Assembly (NCBI GenBank): GCA_013398275.1
Contig: VZSE01010018.1
Location: 875,256 to 939,255, forward strand
DNA from: Promerops cafer
Lineage: Eukaryota; Chordata; Aves; Passeriformes; Nectariniidae
Reading direction: 5' to 3'
Length of the DNA stretch: 64,000 nt
A model generated the notes under the pieces. That model did not search any database. It was not told the origin of the DNA and was given only the letters and a program-made list of their open reading frames with translations. Below are positions 23,001-36,805 of the stretch, piece after piece. Made by a program: the position numbers and the translations under genes. Positions within the stretch are counted from its first letter, which is position 1. Every line of letters begins with the position of its first letter.

Positions 23001-26000
23001 TGGCCCCAAGAGCAGATGCACAAAAGCCTGAACTTACTGAAGGATGCTGTGCCCACTGGCCACCTCTTGCTCTGTGAGGTTCAACAAAGATGCAGGGAAC
23101 AGCCCTTCAGTACCTGCACCAGAGGCTTCTCCAGTGCAGGAGAGTGGCCAAGGCTATTTAAAACAGCTCTGCTCAGGTCAATTAAACAACTCAGATAATA
23201 AAAATAATGATCTTCAAAGGTGTGGCACTTTTTATGCTGTGGTTGTGCAACATGCAAGGAGGGATCGACTCCAGGGAATTTCTTGTGGTGATTAATCCAA
23301 GCTGAACCCATGCTTTCAGAGGTTGGTGGTTGAGGAGGAGGGGGCAGTTCTGATTTTTTTGTTGCATTAGTGAGAGAAAGAAAATGGGTCCAGCATGGAT
23401 TTGGGAGACTGCACAGAGGATTTCCACATAGCTTCGACCAAATCGCTTAAGGGCTAATTACACAATTAATTAGTCTTTTTGATTGTTGGCAGAGCAAAGT
23501 CCTTCCAAAATTGGATCCTGGGGGCTGTGTCCCTCAAATCCTCACCTATAAAACAGCACTTAGTGTACGCCTGTATCAATAAATTGTGCATATTAGGAAA
23601 AGTGTAGCGCCAGATCACCATCATTCATGTTAAGGCTTCCATGTACACACCACATTTGGGGAGGTTTTACCCAGAGTAACTCTAATCTCCTAGAAGCCTA
23701 GGAAAGACCATCTGTGCAAATTCAGCTACCTAAATTTAGGTGGTTATTTGTATTTTTAGCCATGAGAAATGAGCTGGCATTTCAGAGTGAAAAATCACTT
23801 TCAAATGCAGTAAATAGCTGCAAGTCCTCAGGTGCTCAGGAATGTAATCAACTCACATATCCCTGAACAAGGATTTAAGTGCTTAACTTCAAACATGCCA
23901 AAATTTAAAATGCTCACCTAAAGCTTGAAAGGAAATAAAATCAGAATAACATAGGGTTTGATAAAGACATACACATGTAGAAAGCACTCATATCTCTCCT
24001 AGAAGACTCATTTACTGATCAAAGCAGAGCTCCAAACAGAAATGCTGGTTGAGCACAGGTATTTTAAGGTCACACCCAATCTGTTCTGTGCTGGTGCTTT
24101 GCTTTAACTTTTCTGGGTACAGAACAGCCAAATAATTGATAGGAAGAAAACAGCAAGATTATAAGCTTCTAAAATTTAAATCAGTAGTAGACATTTCTAC
24201 TGGGAACAGTAGGTTGAGCTGAGGTAAAAGATAATATCTTGTAGTTTAAAAGCTAAAAAGAAAATATACTGAGATTTGAACTTATGATGCTGTACTACAC
24301 TGATAAGCCTTCAGGAATTAGCACGAATCAAATATGGGCAGAAATGTTATTCAACTCCCCATGGAGCTATTAATGTAGGATTACTGGAGATAGACAGGAA
24401 CACTTCTTATCCATCTTTCATGCAAAATGCCAAAATAAATATGACTAAACTTCTTCCACAAACAGAGCTTTTTCTTGTGATTCTTCAGAGACTAATAATG
24501 ACCAAGCCTCCCCAAGAACTTTTCCCAGTTGAAACAACTAATAAGTCTTTTAAGGAGCAGTAAGCAATAATCTGTGCTACTGAAAGAAGCCATGAATATG
24601 GACTAAAGTAGAATAATGTAGCTTGAGAATTTTGGGTGTGGTGCATACATTACAGATGCATAAATAGCCATATTTGTGTCCCCTAAAATCTTCCACATTC
24701 ATGGCTAAGAAAGAATGGATATCTCTGCTAGTTTGGAAATTAATGATATTTTTTTTCTGTGAAAAATCAGGATTTTCCCCCAAATCCTGTTTTCATTGAA
24801 TCATTAATTTTGGGGAACATTTCCATATTTACAACACTTTCCATTAAAAAATTTGCTTTTTAAAATAAAAGTGGAACTGTTTGACTTGTTATAGATTAAC
24901 AAAACATCAAAGAAACAGAAACTTTATATAAGTACTCTTTTCATGCATTTTTTTTGCTATAAACATTTTGGGTTATCCCTTTCTTTTTTTGAGTGATTTT
25001 AGTGCAGGTTTTGTTGGATATAACTCTCATCAGCATTAGATACTACTGACTTCAAGTCACAACTATATTTCTATGTTTCTAAATTATCAGCATAATTGAA
25101 ATCACCTTTTAAATCTGGAATGAAATATTAAAGCAAAATTACACAATTCCTAAAGCATTAAAATTATCTATTAAAAATTAAAATACAGTAATTACAAGAT
25201 AGTTTCATTTTCATAGCCATTTTTCTGCTGGAGATGCAAACGTCTGTCGAAGATTTTTTTCTTTTGTTTGGAACACTTGTAAATTCCATGTGCCTAATGT
25301 GTACTGTCATATCTAACATTTCATTCATTTGCTTTTACAACCAAATAAATACCTTCTTTTTGGAATTTAGGCAAGTTTGTGGTAGAAAACCTTTTGATAC
25401 TCCAGGAACTTTTAATACTTAACTCACCTGCAAAATGCAGCCCTGAAAGAGCAAAGAGGAGGATACACATCCTAAGGTGCACCAAGGACCATTCTCTAGA
25501 ACACACATTGCAGCCCACTGCTCACAAAGGGCCGTACAGTGGTGGCTGGGTGAATCCTAAAATCAGCTCTATGCTATTCCCAAGCATGGGGACTCGATGA
25601 TCTCAAACTGAAGCTTCTATGCCAGTTTGCATGAAAAATTAAGGAAAATTTCTCAACAGAGCAAAACAATATTTCTTTTTTTTTTATAGCTGGGACTTCG
25701 AATTCTTTTAAATAAATAAAGCAGGCATATTAAGCTATCCATATGAGAAATTTATATATAGATATGTAGATCCTCTACTACATGTTCTTTGAATGATCTT
25801 GGCTCCTTCGCTCATTTGTGTGATGTCACTCATGCCAGGCTCATTGTTCTACCTCTGCCTCATTTCTAGCTGTAACATAAATAAAAGCAAAAGCAGCTTG
25901 GAAACAAAATATACTCAGTTCAGAGGTGGAGGCTTGCAGAAATTCATCAGCTGGCAGATCCTAAAACATGTGTGGTCAAAAAATAAATACCAATGGTGAA

Positions 26001-29000
26001 TCAGTACATTTTGACATCTCCAGGAAGGTGTGCACATACAAATTCTCCCTTGAAGATGATACATGAGAAAATTACAGACACACTGAGTCACATAATTTAA
26101 ATTTGGATAGACATTTGTGCATCCCAGTGGGATTCTTTACTAATGATAAACACAGATCCCAACCCAAATTCCACTAATGTGAATAGAAATATTTCACTTT
26201 GCTGACCTGTTCCCTGCTGCAGTCAAGGAGAACCAAATTCAGTGTAAAAATAAAAATAAAAAGAACTTCAAAAAAATGCTTTCAAAAAAAGCAACAGAAT
26301 GAGAAGAGAGGGGATTACAAAAACAAAATTAACTTGTTCTCTTACAAAAATAAATTATTGCCTTCATTATCCCTCTTAGGCTGTTCCAAATTTCCCCAGA
26401 TAGCGTTCAATAGTCATTTGATACATTTGATGCTTAACGCTCTCCTCATGTCTTCAGCACTCCAGCTCTGAAAGCAATACTTGTCAGAAATAAACTTAAT
26501 TGTTACACCACCAGTATTAATAGTAAGAGGGAAAAATGCTTCAAGGAAGGAAACTTCTGCACTTGAAACCACTCATGTGGCTGTTTGATTAACAGGAAGT
26601 TACTGAGGATTGCTGTGAAGATTCCCTTCCCCACAGTTCTTACCCATTTCAAGGATAAACACAATGTGCCTTAAAGAATTTTCTCCCTTATAGAGAAGCA
26701 TTTTTGAGAATGTTTTATGATAACTATTTGTTTGCTGTCTTGCAAGAAATGGAAAGACCAACCTGGCACTCACAACTGCAAAAGTCCATTACAGATTGCT
26801 CTGCCCACTGAGTTATCCATTCTATGCCATGCAATGTATATGTGCTACACCAAATGTACCTCTGGAAACCCCCATAGAGAGCTCACAAAAAAATTCTGCA
26901 GTAATTCCCTATCTGAAAACATATACAGACATAAAAACACCCCAAATGCCCCTATTATACTTTTTATTCAAGAGTGAATTTCTTTATTTTCAGTGCTGCA
27001 CCAATAAGAATTTTAGGAAATAGAACTGTTCTGATGGCAGACATAGTATAGTTGCATTGAAAGCAAATTAAAATAACTGCACTAACAGTTATATTTCTCT
27101 TCCTTTTTTTTTTTTTCTTTCAGGTAGTACATTATCTCCAATCACCCAAATATGAAAACATTGTTCTTGAGATTATTTGAATTTCATCACCTGTATTTCC
27201 TTTCTTTTATTTGTAGTCTTTCCTGCATTGAGGATTCATATAGTCACAGAGATAACCAATCATCTTTCTCATTGCTGCACACATTTTAGATGCTAGACTA
27301 AAACATTGAAAAGAAAAATAAAGAAAAGGACAAAAATAGCAAGAACAAATATACCAACTGCTTTCAAATCTGATAGGATTTGGAATAGCTTATGCTACTA
27401 AAATTTTCAGAACAGTCATAAAATGCTCTATTTCCAAACTGCAACAAACACTTCCAAAGTTAGAACAAGATTTTGCCTGGAGTCACACAGTCTTTTCCAT
27501 AGAGCTGAAGTCCTGCAAGGTCTACAACACAAAATAATAAATAAATAAAATTCACAAGTGGAAATGAGATTCCCAGGTGAAGGCTGGTTCATATGTAAGG
27601 GAGGGTGAAGCAGGGACAGCTGCACCTTTCTCTGCTGCCTTGTGTGCACTGTCCCTAACATAATCCCATAGCACTTATAAAAGTGCCCTCAATACTTACA
27701 CTTTCTCTGAGCCAGCCTACACCAGCACTGGCAGCTTTCGAATAAAATAAGCCCACATAAAAAGCAAGGAGATAGAAATCCTGCTTTAGGATTGGCTTTT
27801 AGCATCAGATAATGCTTGGGATGGCTTCACCTGCCGCTGTCCTGAAATAATACTTACACTGTATGTCAGCAGCTTCATCTAAGGATAGAAGGAAAAACAA
27901 ATGGTGTTCACAAACTGTGAAATGAACAATGATGAACAAACCTGTCAGAGCACAGCTACTATGTACCCATCATACTCAAAATGTTGAAGAGTAATAAAGT
28001 GCACAGATAAGAAAGAGTATATAGACTATTTCAGATCCAAGCCCATGAGTTTCCTTCTTTTATATACTTCCTTTATCATGACTTATTTTCTAAGTCCTTT
28101 CTTTTTATTTAACCTGCTTTATCAGGACAGTTTCTAGGTCCATATTGTGGGGTTTTTTTAAGTTACCACATACTTTGCTTAGATTCCCCCAGAAATTTAA
28201 TTCCAAACTTTGAAGTCAAAATGCAAAGGTAGGGGTTGGATGTTTCAATTTCTCCCAATTCCAGAAATTAAGGAACACAGCATTTGATAGTTTCGCAAGA
28301 TAAATACAAACTCACATTTTTTTAAACTATAAATTTTACCAGGTTTGTCTGTCCCACTCCATATTTCACAAATGTCTACGTGCATCTGTATGGCTGCAGT
28401 TCATATAAATACACCTGTAATCTAATACACAGTGCTCTTCTGGCACACACTTAGCTCAACAAAACTGCAGATACAAGGAGAACTTTTAATATTCAAGGCA
28501 GTAAAACCCACAATATTTCCAAGGAGTAGAACGGCCTGCAATGTACGAGTGATTACTTCCTACATAAATGCTGAAATATATAGCGTTGGGAGGTAGTATT
28601 AGGCACCACAATAATACTCAAGGAAGATTAGACACAGATGAATTCCAAAAGATGAAGAACTAATCAAAACGTGAACATCAGAAACTTGCAGACTCCCCAT
28701 ATGTATTTCACAACTTTTTTTAACAGATGGAAACCAGCTATAAGTGGTTACGGCAGAAGGGGGAGGCATTTTACATTTTCATGCAGAAAAATGAAATGGA
28801 AACATATCAAACCACTTTCATTTTGTTGCTTTCCGTTTTTGCATATTTCCCAACAAGACACTGCAAGCATGCATTTGTTTTTGCTATTTGGAAAGGGAGT
28901 GGAGGAATTTTCAAGTTTGGAGTGAATTGTTTTTTAAATACTTGTACATTCATTCAAGAAAGTAAGTCTGGCCTGTTACTGCTGAACTGTACATTATTAT

Positions 29001-30000
29001 TTTCAGTATCATAGAGTTGTTACATTACCCAAACTCACAAAAATTTAAGTAGAAAAAGAACTGAGGAAAAGGATCACTGTCGTGAAAACAATATTTATAT
29101 GTAAAGTAACAGCGGACTAACAACTGCTTTTCTTTCAAACTTTAACCAAATGTTTGTTTCAGTGACAAATTGGAAATTTCGGGAGGCAAGATTCAAATAT
29201 TAGATTTTGCTACTGTTTATGGAGCATAGGTTTTTTTAATTCATATCACCAGTGTTTCTGTATCACATGTGGAGATTCAGTATAAATATTTTATTTAGAT
29301 ACTATTCCTAGAATAGTAGGCATAATAGCCTATGGGCTAATGAATAGCCTATAGGCTCCATTAAAATAAAAAGATGAGAAGTTATAACCAACATTTAAGA
29401 CACTTAGAATAATATTTTATTTCTTAACATGAAACAAATAAACATTAAAAAGCTACTGCACAGTAAAACCATTGGGGACTACCTAGAAGGCTGATGTATG
29501 TGGTCCATGGCTGGGGAGGCTTCTGCCTCCTCCTCAGCCTCTCCCTCATCACCATTTCAGCACAAGGAGCACGTTTCACAAGGACATTGTCCCTTGGAGG
29601 AGTACGACAGCCTCCTCAGTAATCTTATTTTCCTTCTGCTGTCCTGTGAGCACTTCAGCAGAGATGAGAGGCACTGCTGCTCCCCTGCTGCATGGTGGGG
29701 CACCTCACAAAGGCAGACGTCCTTGTGAATCCCCACCTGATGCGCGTGACACGCAAAGCCACAGAAACAGTGGGGATTCCAGAGAAACCATGGACGTGAT
29801 ATAATTAGCGCTGCCCGTAGAGATTCCATTTGCTCACCTCAGCATCACCTCACCCGGTACAGGCCTGCAGTAGGAATCCCCCCTTTCCTGGGTATTCCAG
29901 TGCTTTACTCTCCCCACAATCTGTCATTCAGTAGCTAAACCATTCCCTGAATAGGATGCTCTGTGATAGACAGTGATGGGTCACACTGGAGGTTGTATCA
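20001..30000. other. AT-rich single-copy sequence, no gene seen
   Basis: It contains a T run at 21172-21190, a T run plus CAG at 27104-27123, a 21-base exon-like segment at 27858-27878 on the minus strand, a small palindrome at 29346-29357 and a GC-richer patch from about 29490 to 29860 with a 90-codon minus-strand frame I do not recognise. A patch near 22985-23110 has a faint resemblance to CR1 internal sequence (GAGGTTCAACAAAGATGCAG) but too little to call. Confidence 0.55.
21172..21190. repeat. Poly(T) run, 19 bases
   Basis: An uninterrupted run of 19 T in AT-rich DNA, with no element body recognised on either side. Confidence 0.9.
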
Positions 30001-31400
30001 CAGCACATCAACAAAAGGGAGTGCCAGATTCTCTAGGAAACTCTGCTGGGTGCTTGGCAAGCACACACACTTGAAATCCTGACACTCATCTAATAAAATA
30101 CTTTCCTCTTATATATGAAAGTGTCAAAGTTTTGAGTTGAGTGATCACAGAAGGCTCTGCTTTCTGACCATGTTCATATTATTTCTCTGAGCAGGAGAAG
30201 ATGGAGGAAGAAAGGATGATCTCTGTGCCTTGGGTTTCTGAGAAGGCCTCACACTGCAAATGCAACCAAAGCCATGTGCAGTGTAAGATAATAGAGCTTT
30301 TAATTATTGTATATGCACAACACTGAATTTCAACTCAGCTCCTGAGTGTTTTGTTTTGAAACTTAAATACAGTTCAGAAGCTAGTGTTCTTTTGCTTGCT
30401 ATTCCCATAATTCTCCCCAACATTCTAATTAATGTTTGTGTATTTTTATGTGTACCCATATCCAGAAGTACACCTAGATATGAAGCTAAAAAGGGAACAA
30501 TAGTGTGTTGTGTTGTACACCAGACAAACCAACAAGGTAGGAGGTTTTAAAAAGTAGTTCCCACAAAGGAAATGAGAAGAGCGTTTAGGAGATGTAAAAG
30601 AGTAATTAATCATTCTTGAGCCTGGGCTGGTGGCCACACATACATGAAGATAATTTGTCATTGAGGGGATTCCAGGAGATGCCCTGCAGTAAGCTGACTG
30701 GGGCTGAAGGAGACCAAGGATGGTCTCCTGTGGAACCTGCAATGAAAGCTCGATGGAAAATGATGAAAAGCTTCTACTGTTAAAACCAAAAGAGAGGAAG
30801 CAGAACAAAGCAAATTTTGTTTGCATAACTAAAGTAATAATTCAGACTTCGTCAAAACCTAGAAGTCAATTTTGCAATTTCTTATTATGCAGGTTATTTT
30901 TCTTAAGTTCTAAAATTAAGCTTTCATGATCAGCAGATACTAAAAGACCTGCCAGCATTAATAAAGGACATTATTAGGCACTCACAACCAAAGCACTTGA
31001 CATAAATCTATACACAATGATGAAACATTTTAAATTATAACAAGTTAATCTTTTGTTTGTAGCTTCATACAATCTAAAAGTGGACAGAAGTTGAACAGAA
31101 AACAGACCATGAGAAGAGAAAAAAACCCAATAATTACATCTGACATAAATAGCAAATATGAGCAGATAGAAACACTTTAGAAAGAACGGAATCAGGAAGA
31201 AGACAACTTTTTATCTATTGTCAGGAAAAATTATTGCAGTCTCCATGCCTTCATAAAAATAATTTATTAGTGTCAGATGGTTGTATCTCATTTCATTCCT
31301 GATTTACAAAGCATACTGGTATCTGTGTGCAGATAGGAGAGGATGAAGTGGGTGATTCAAGTCATAGTTTCTTTGGCTTTTAGAGAAAACTAAAAGAAAC

Positions 31401-31423
31401 AAGAAGAAGAAGAAGAAGAGAAG
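31401..31423. repeat. (AAG)n microsatellite
   Basis: About seven AAG units in a row, the last one interrupted (AAGAGAAG). Confidence 0.9.
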
Positions 31424-34400
31424 CTTGATCTTGTCAGTGAGTCTGTAATTAACACTTGCCCAAATATGAGATCAGCATACATTTTCATCTCTTTGCAGAA
31501 CATGTAAACCACTTTATACAAAGCAGATGGGGTGATTCCATTATTTTCATCATGTCCTTAAAATAACACCTTTGCTTTTCAGTGCATTTCCCCTCTCTTC
31601 ATCTTACAACAGCTGTGTACAGCCAATAATGCCTGACACAGTTGAAAAGCTGGGGGTGGATTGTTGAGTTTTTTTGAACATCTAAATTCTTGTTTTTCTG
31701 ACAAGCCTGCTAATCCCAAGTGCTGTTTTTAGATACCAAAATTATATGTTAAAGAACAGATTCAGGATTTCCTTTTCAAACCCCCGTAAAGAGAAGATTG
31801 CACACTAAAAGAGAAAGAAAGAGCAGAAAAAAAGAAGGTAATTTTCATACTGCTTAGTGTTACTTCGTGCATCCATGCATTTCAAGGATGAGAGAAATTT
31901 TAAGGGACTCTGGCAATAACACCATGTGCTGGTTTTTCTCCTGTTACCTGCACTTTGAGCAAAGTGGCAGGCAGGGAAAGCCACCAGCCTGGTCAGTGCA
32001 AAACACCACCAGGCTCAGGGAAGTTCAGCCATCCTGGGATCAGGAAAATTGTCACCCACATGAAGGGAGGCTTGTGTTGTCTGCATCCCCCTACACACAA
32101 AATTCCATCAACTTCAAGAGAAGCTCTTTGTTATCAGTGCTGGAATCTTCACACAAAAGGTTAGGATAACAGTGGATTAGGAAGTATGAGCAGGTGCAAT
32201 AAAGAATTATGAGACACTATGCCAATTTATCTTTCCATTCATGATTTTCCTCTATTCCAAACTTTTATGCAAGTAGCAACACAAGGAAAATAAAAGGGAT
32301 TGTTTTCACCTGAAATAAAAGGCCTTGAGAGTACTAAAATGTTAAAAAAAAAAAAATTAAAAAAAATTCTAGCAACCCTTATAACATTGTTTTTGGGCAC
32401 CGTGAACTCCAGACTCAATATGTGAAGAAGTAAACTGATAGCCACAAAATACTACAGAAAAAACATTGGAATGAGATTTATCCTATGTCTTTACCTTCTG
32501 AGAATGTTATGATGTTGCTCTTGTGCTCCCTAAAGTCCAATGTCCAAATCTGCTAATTCTCACCTGGGCCTTGTGCTCAACCTGGATATTCGGGTGGATT
32601 TCAAATAATTGGATTATCTGCCCATACTAATAAGCATATTAAGGTTTTTTAAAAATGCAGTAGAGCTTTATTTCAGCTAGGCTTAGATATCAGAAGTGGA
32701 CAGGCATTTTGGGTTGCAGTTCATCTACCTGTTTTGTCAAACGCATTAAAAATGCCTACTGCTTCCTACTGACTGGAAAAGGGACTCCAGGGTAAAGATT
32801 CTAGGGTGCTGACATCTCTGCTGGAGGTACTAAAGGTAGAAAAGATAAATTTAATCTTGCATGTCAATAGTTTGGTGTCTAAACTTGTGTTTACAAAGAA
32901 ACAGTATGGATTGCAGTATGAAACAGGTTAGGTGATGTGCCTTTAACCAAGAGCAAAAGTGTTTTTCTCAATTAGAGAAGAAAGAATGAGTGCCTTTATT
33001 AACATTTCTAGATTGAACTCGGCAACTGTAATCTTTTGAATAAATATTAAGTCAAACCTATTCTTTTATTTCACCAGGATTTTTACCTAAGGCATTTGAC
33101 ACTACACATACCAGAAAACAATGCAGCTGAAAAACACATGCAAATGGAAATAACCAATATATTTGGCCCCAGAGTTAAGATCTTCTCAATGAATTAATAT
33201 GGTATACTAGAAAGCTATTAAAAGTGGCAGGAAATAATTCTCAAAGCTTTTAGAAATCCTTTAGGCTATGCAGCATCTTAAAGTGGGTAGCCCAGTCAAG
33301 TAATGAATAGCATTGTGAAAACTGTTTAGAAAAATAGTAAAAATTAAGGGATATTATACAATCACTGTCTACACATAGTTTAGAATAAAGACATTAACAC
33401 TTCTTAAATTAGAAATCAATAGCAGAAATTTCAGAGAAAATCCCCGAACATAGTGGAAATTGCAATATTTGAAAAATTTTGAAGTTTTCAAAAGCCCCTC
33501 ATACAGAGATTCATCTTTTGATGTTTTTTGAAATGGTCTTTTTTGTACCTCTGTGTTTTCCGTGCGGAAGCACACTGTAGAAATATGAGTCATAAAGGTA
33601 TTGTTTTAAGTTTTTCTTCAACAAACAATCAGTCTCCTGATTGGAATTAGGGAATTAACTTGACCCATAAACTTGCAAGTTCCCATCTTCTAGATAAAAC
33701 TGATAAAAGGAAACTACTTGCTGCAGGTTTTAAAACTGCCTGCAAGTTAGATGCTTTTATCCCTGGAAAATGAGGCCTGCTGCTCAGAACAAACTGGTCT
33801 GTCAGGCACTGCCTAAACTTTGGTTCTTGTACCACAAAGTACGAAAAGCTGAAAAAATACTTAGGCTAGTGACCTGCCTGATTGCTTTTTGAAACACCCT
33901 ATAAAGGCACACCCTACTAACATGATATTTCTTCAGAATCTGTAAGTATATGGTTTATGAGATACATACTGGCTTCAATTTCTCACAGGCAACACATTTC
34001 TTTTTTAAAATCCATTTTCTCTTTCAAAGGAGAGACTGACGTGGGGTGGTTACAAAGAATCAGGTATTCATGTTCTGAACAACTATCAGGAAACGTAGGA
34101 GCAAGGACAAGAATTCACAGCTTTGCAATCAATAAGATTCTCCAAATCAGGGTGTGTCATTTCTTTGTATATAACACTGATTTTCTTCAACTTTTTTTCT
34201 CAGTCTCTGCTATATCATCTCGACTGCAAGGCATTTTAACATCCTTTACTAGAACTAAAACAATACCAAGCAGTTATGTGGAGGATTAAACTGAAAAGGA
34301 AAGGTCACCATAAATTGTATTTATAAATACATTCCTAAATTTAATAAAGGGAGGAAAAGTGCAGTAAGAAAAAATGTAAGAAGTTAGTTTAATTGTTAGC

Positions 34401-36785
34401 GAAGAATGAACTCTAAAGAGTTCATATTCTCAGAAGATAGAGTAAGTTTATAAAAGCAGGAAAAGACATGTAGGTTGATAGCAGGAGAGATGAAGTTACA
34501 AAAAACTTAAAAACATGCATTCAACTTTGAGTTCTGTTTTTCACATGAGATTATCTGGCATTATTCTTCACAGAAGAGGCTTCTACAGATTCTAGATACA
34601 TAAACAAAAAGCTTATTATTTCCAATGAAACATACTGCTCAAGTTGCTTTATGCTTTTTCCAGTATGTAAGCCTTCCTTCTGGCCAGTTTTGATCAAAAG
34701 TAAGTAGCACTGATTACCAAAATTGCCCTACAGAGCTTTGTAAATTAGCCAATAAATACTGCAGAGCACACCTCAGCACAGCACTAAAAATGTTGGGGTT
34801 GCAGTATCAAGTTGAAACCTTTTTACTTGTGAGGACGAGATTCCATTACCTCGTGTTGAGTAGCACCTTAATGAAGGAAGTACTCCAAGTGACCCCAGCA
34901 GGATTCACAGCTGTGATTCGTGTGAAGGGATTTAGAATCTGATCCAGTGACAATACAGAAAAGATTAAGAAACCTGCACCCTAAAGACAGCATGGAAATA
35001 TCTGAGCATTCAGATCATGTGTGTCCACCTAAACCATCCCCAAAAGTACACTCTTTATAACAATAAAAACGCACCTAAATAATTTAACCAGAACTTAATT
35101 ATAATTTTATCATATATCTTACCTTTTCATTTCCTACAGAGCTTATCAGTGTTAACAAGATACCACTGACTTTTGTCCAGATAAAGTTTTGTCATTGAAA
35201 ATGACCAAAGCAAGATGGCAAGTGCTGAGACCTGAACACTTCCTGAAGTCTACATCAAACCCTGATATTGCTGCCTCTAAGGCAGAGAGAATTGAGCTGC
35301 TGCCTTCTTCCCTGAGCAGGTTCAGTGGGACACAGCTCAGCAGCTTGAGCTGCAGGGCTGGCCCTCGCTTTGGGTGCCACAGGCCAGAGGCTGAGCCGAG
35401 GCTCAAGCCCCTGCTCTCAGCTCAGTGGGTTGTGCACGGGCTGAGCACCACCACAGAACCCCTCTGGGTCTGCTGGCAGAAGCCCTCGGAGTTTTACACA
35501 GATAATTAATCCCCCCTTTCGATTTGCTGCGCTGTCACGGCTTCATCTCCATGCTACTTGTGCAGTCTGCTTTGCAACAACGTCCAACTGGGCTCTAGAT
35601 GAGCCAGCTGAGGTGAAAGAGCAGCAGAAATGCAGGAGTGAGTTGGTCACCCACCTGAAAAGGCAGGCTTGCTCCACAGAAACCACCTCAGCAACATTTG
35701 GCAACAACAGCCAAATGAGGTCACGTAAACAACTTTCTGAAACCTACAGGAAGGCACTTTATGATTAACTTTTTCATCTTTTTCAAATTTGTTTTCATCC
35801 ATATAAACACTAGCCCAAGAAATGTGAAACACTAGTGTTTAGGTGAGAAGTTACAATTACTCTTTAAAGAATGAACACATATTATCAACTAGCACTAGCT
35901 ATTCTCTCACTACCTCTAATGTAAATCACTCTATGGGACATTTAAGATGTGTGTGCATATAAATCTATTCAGTCTTGTACATACAATAATTCTGTAAAAA
36001 TAAATCACCATAAATCAAAATACAGACTCTCTTTATGCAATAATTTCTATCAATGTTTCTAGAAGATATTATTTCCATTTAATCAATTATTTATAAAAAG
36101 TAGTAAAGTGGTGGACCCTTAAAAATAATTTTTTTAATGACTTTATATTCCATGCAGCCAAATTTTTCAAGACAGAAAAAATCCACTTTGTTCTTTAACT
36201 TGTTACTGATATTGCATGTTGAAGGAGTTAATCTTATTTCACTCAAACCACAAGCTTATTAACAGAACCAGAAATTTAAAGCACATCACCATAATTAATC
36301 ATGAAGCACTAGATCTATTAAATCATCTTTGTATATGTAAGTGAGACTAAACAGGCAACAGTTTGTTTTATTATTTCATTTTGTTCAGAAAAAAAATAAT
36401 TTCCATATTACAGGGACAGGTTCTTCACAGAAGCTAAAGGATGCAAACCATGTCCTGACCATCCTGTGGTGAATGTACCAGTGTTGCATTTTTTTGGGTC
36501 CCTCAAGGAGTCAGAGTCTATCCAGCTCCTTGAGGGCTTAGCCCACAGGACAGAGACTTGCTTTACTGCCAAGCAAGACAGATATAACTGCAAAAACAAT
36601 CAATCCATCCTTTTTGGAAAACTGGACAGGTGGGTGGGAAATAGGAAAAGAGAAGGTGCTCAAGCAAAGGTCCTGGGGCGATGCCGCAACAAAATCCAGA
36701 ATGGAAGACCCAAGAGCAGTCCCAAGAAAGCTCCTTGCAAGCTACACCTTCTTTTGCTGTCACTCAGCATTTCAGAAGTAGATTT

Positions 36786-36805
36786 AATTATTATTATTAT
36801 TATTA
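36786..36805. repeat. (TTA)n microsatellite
   Basis: About six TTA units, followed by interrupted copies up to about 36820. Confidence 0.88.

Noticed and set aside
22985..23110. Possible CR1 internal fragment (GAGGTTCAACAAAGATGCAG)
   Set aside because: Only one short block matches and the neighbouring CR1 blocks are missing.
24235..24300. Sequence resembling a mitochondrial tRNA-like start (GTAGTTTAAAAGC)
   Set aside because: No cloverleaf could be drawn and no flanking mitochondrial gene sequence is present.
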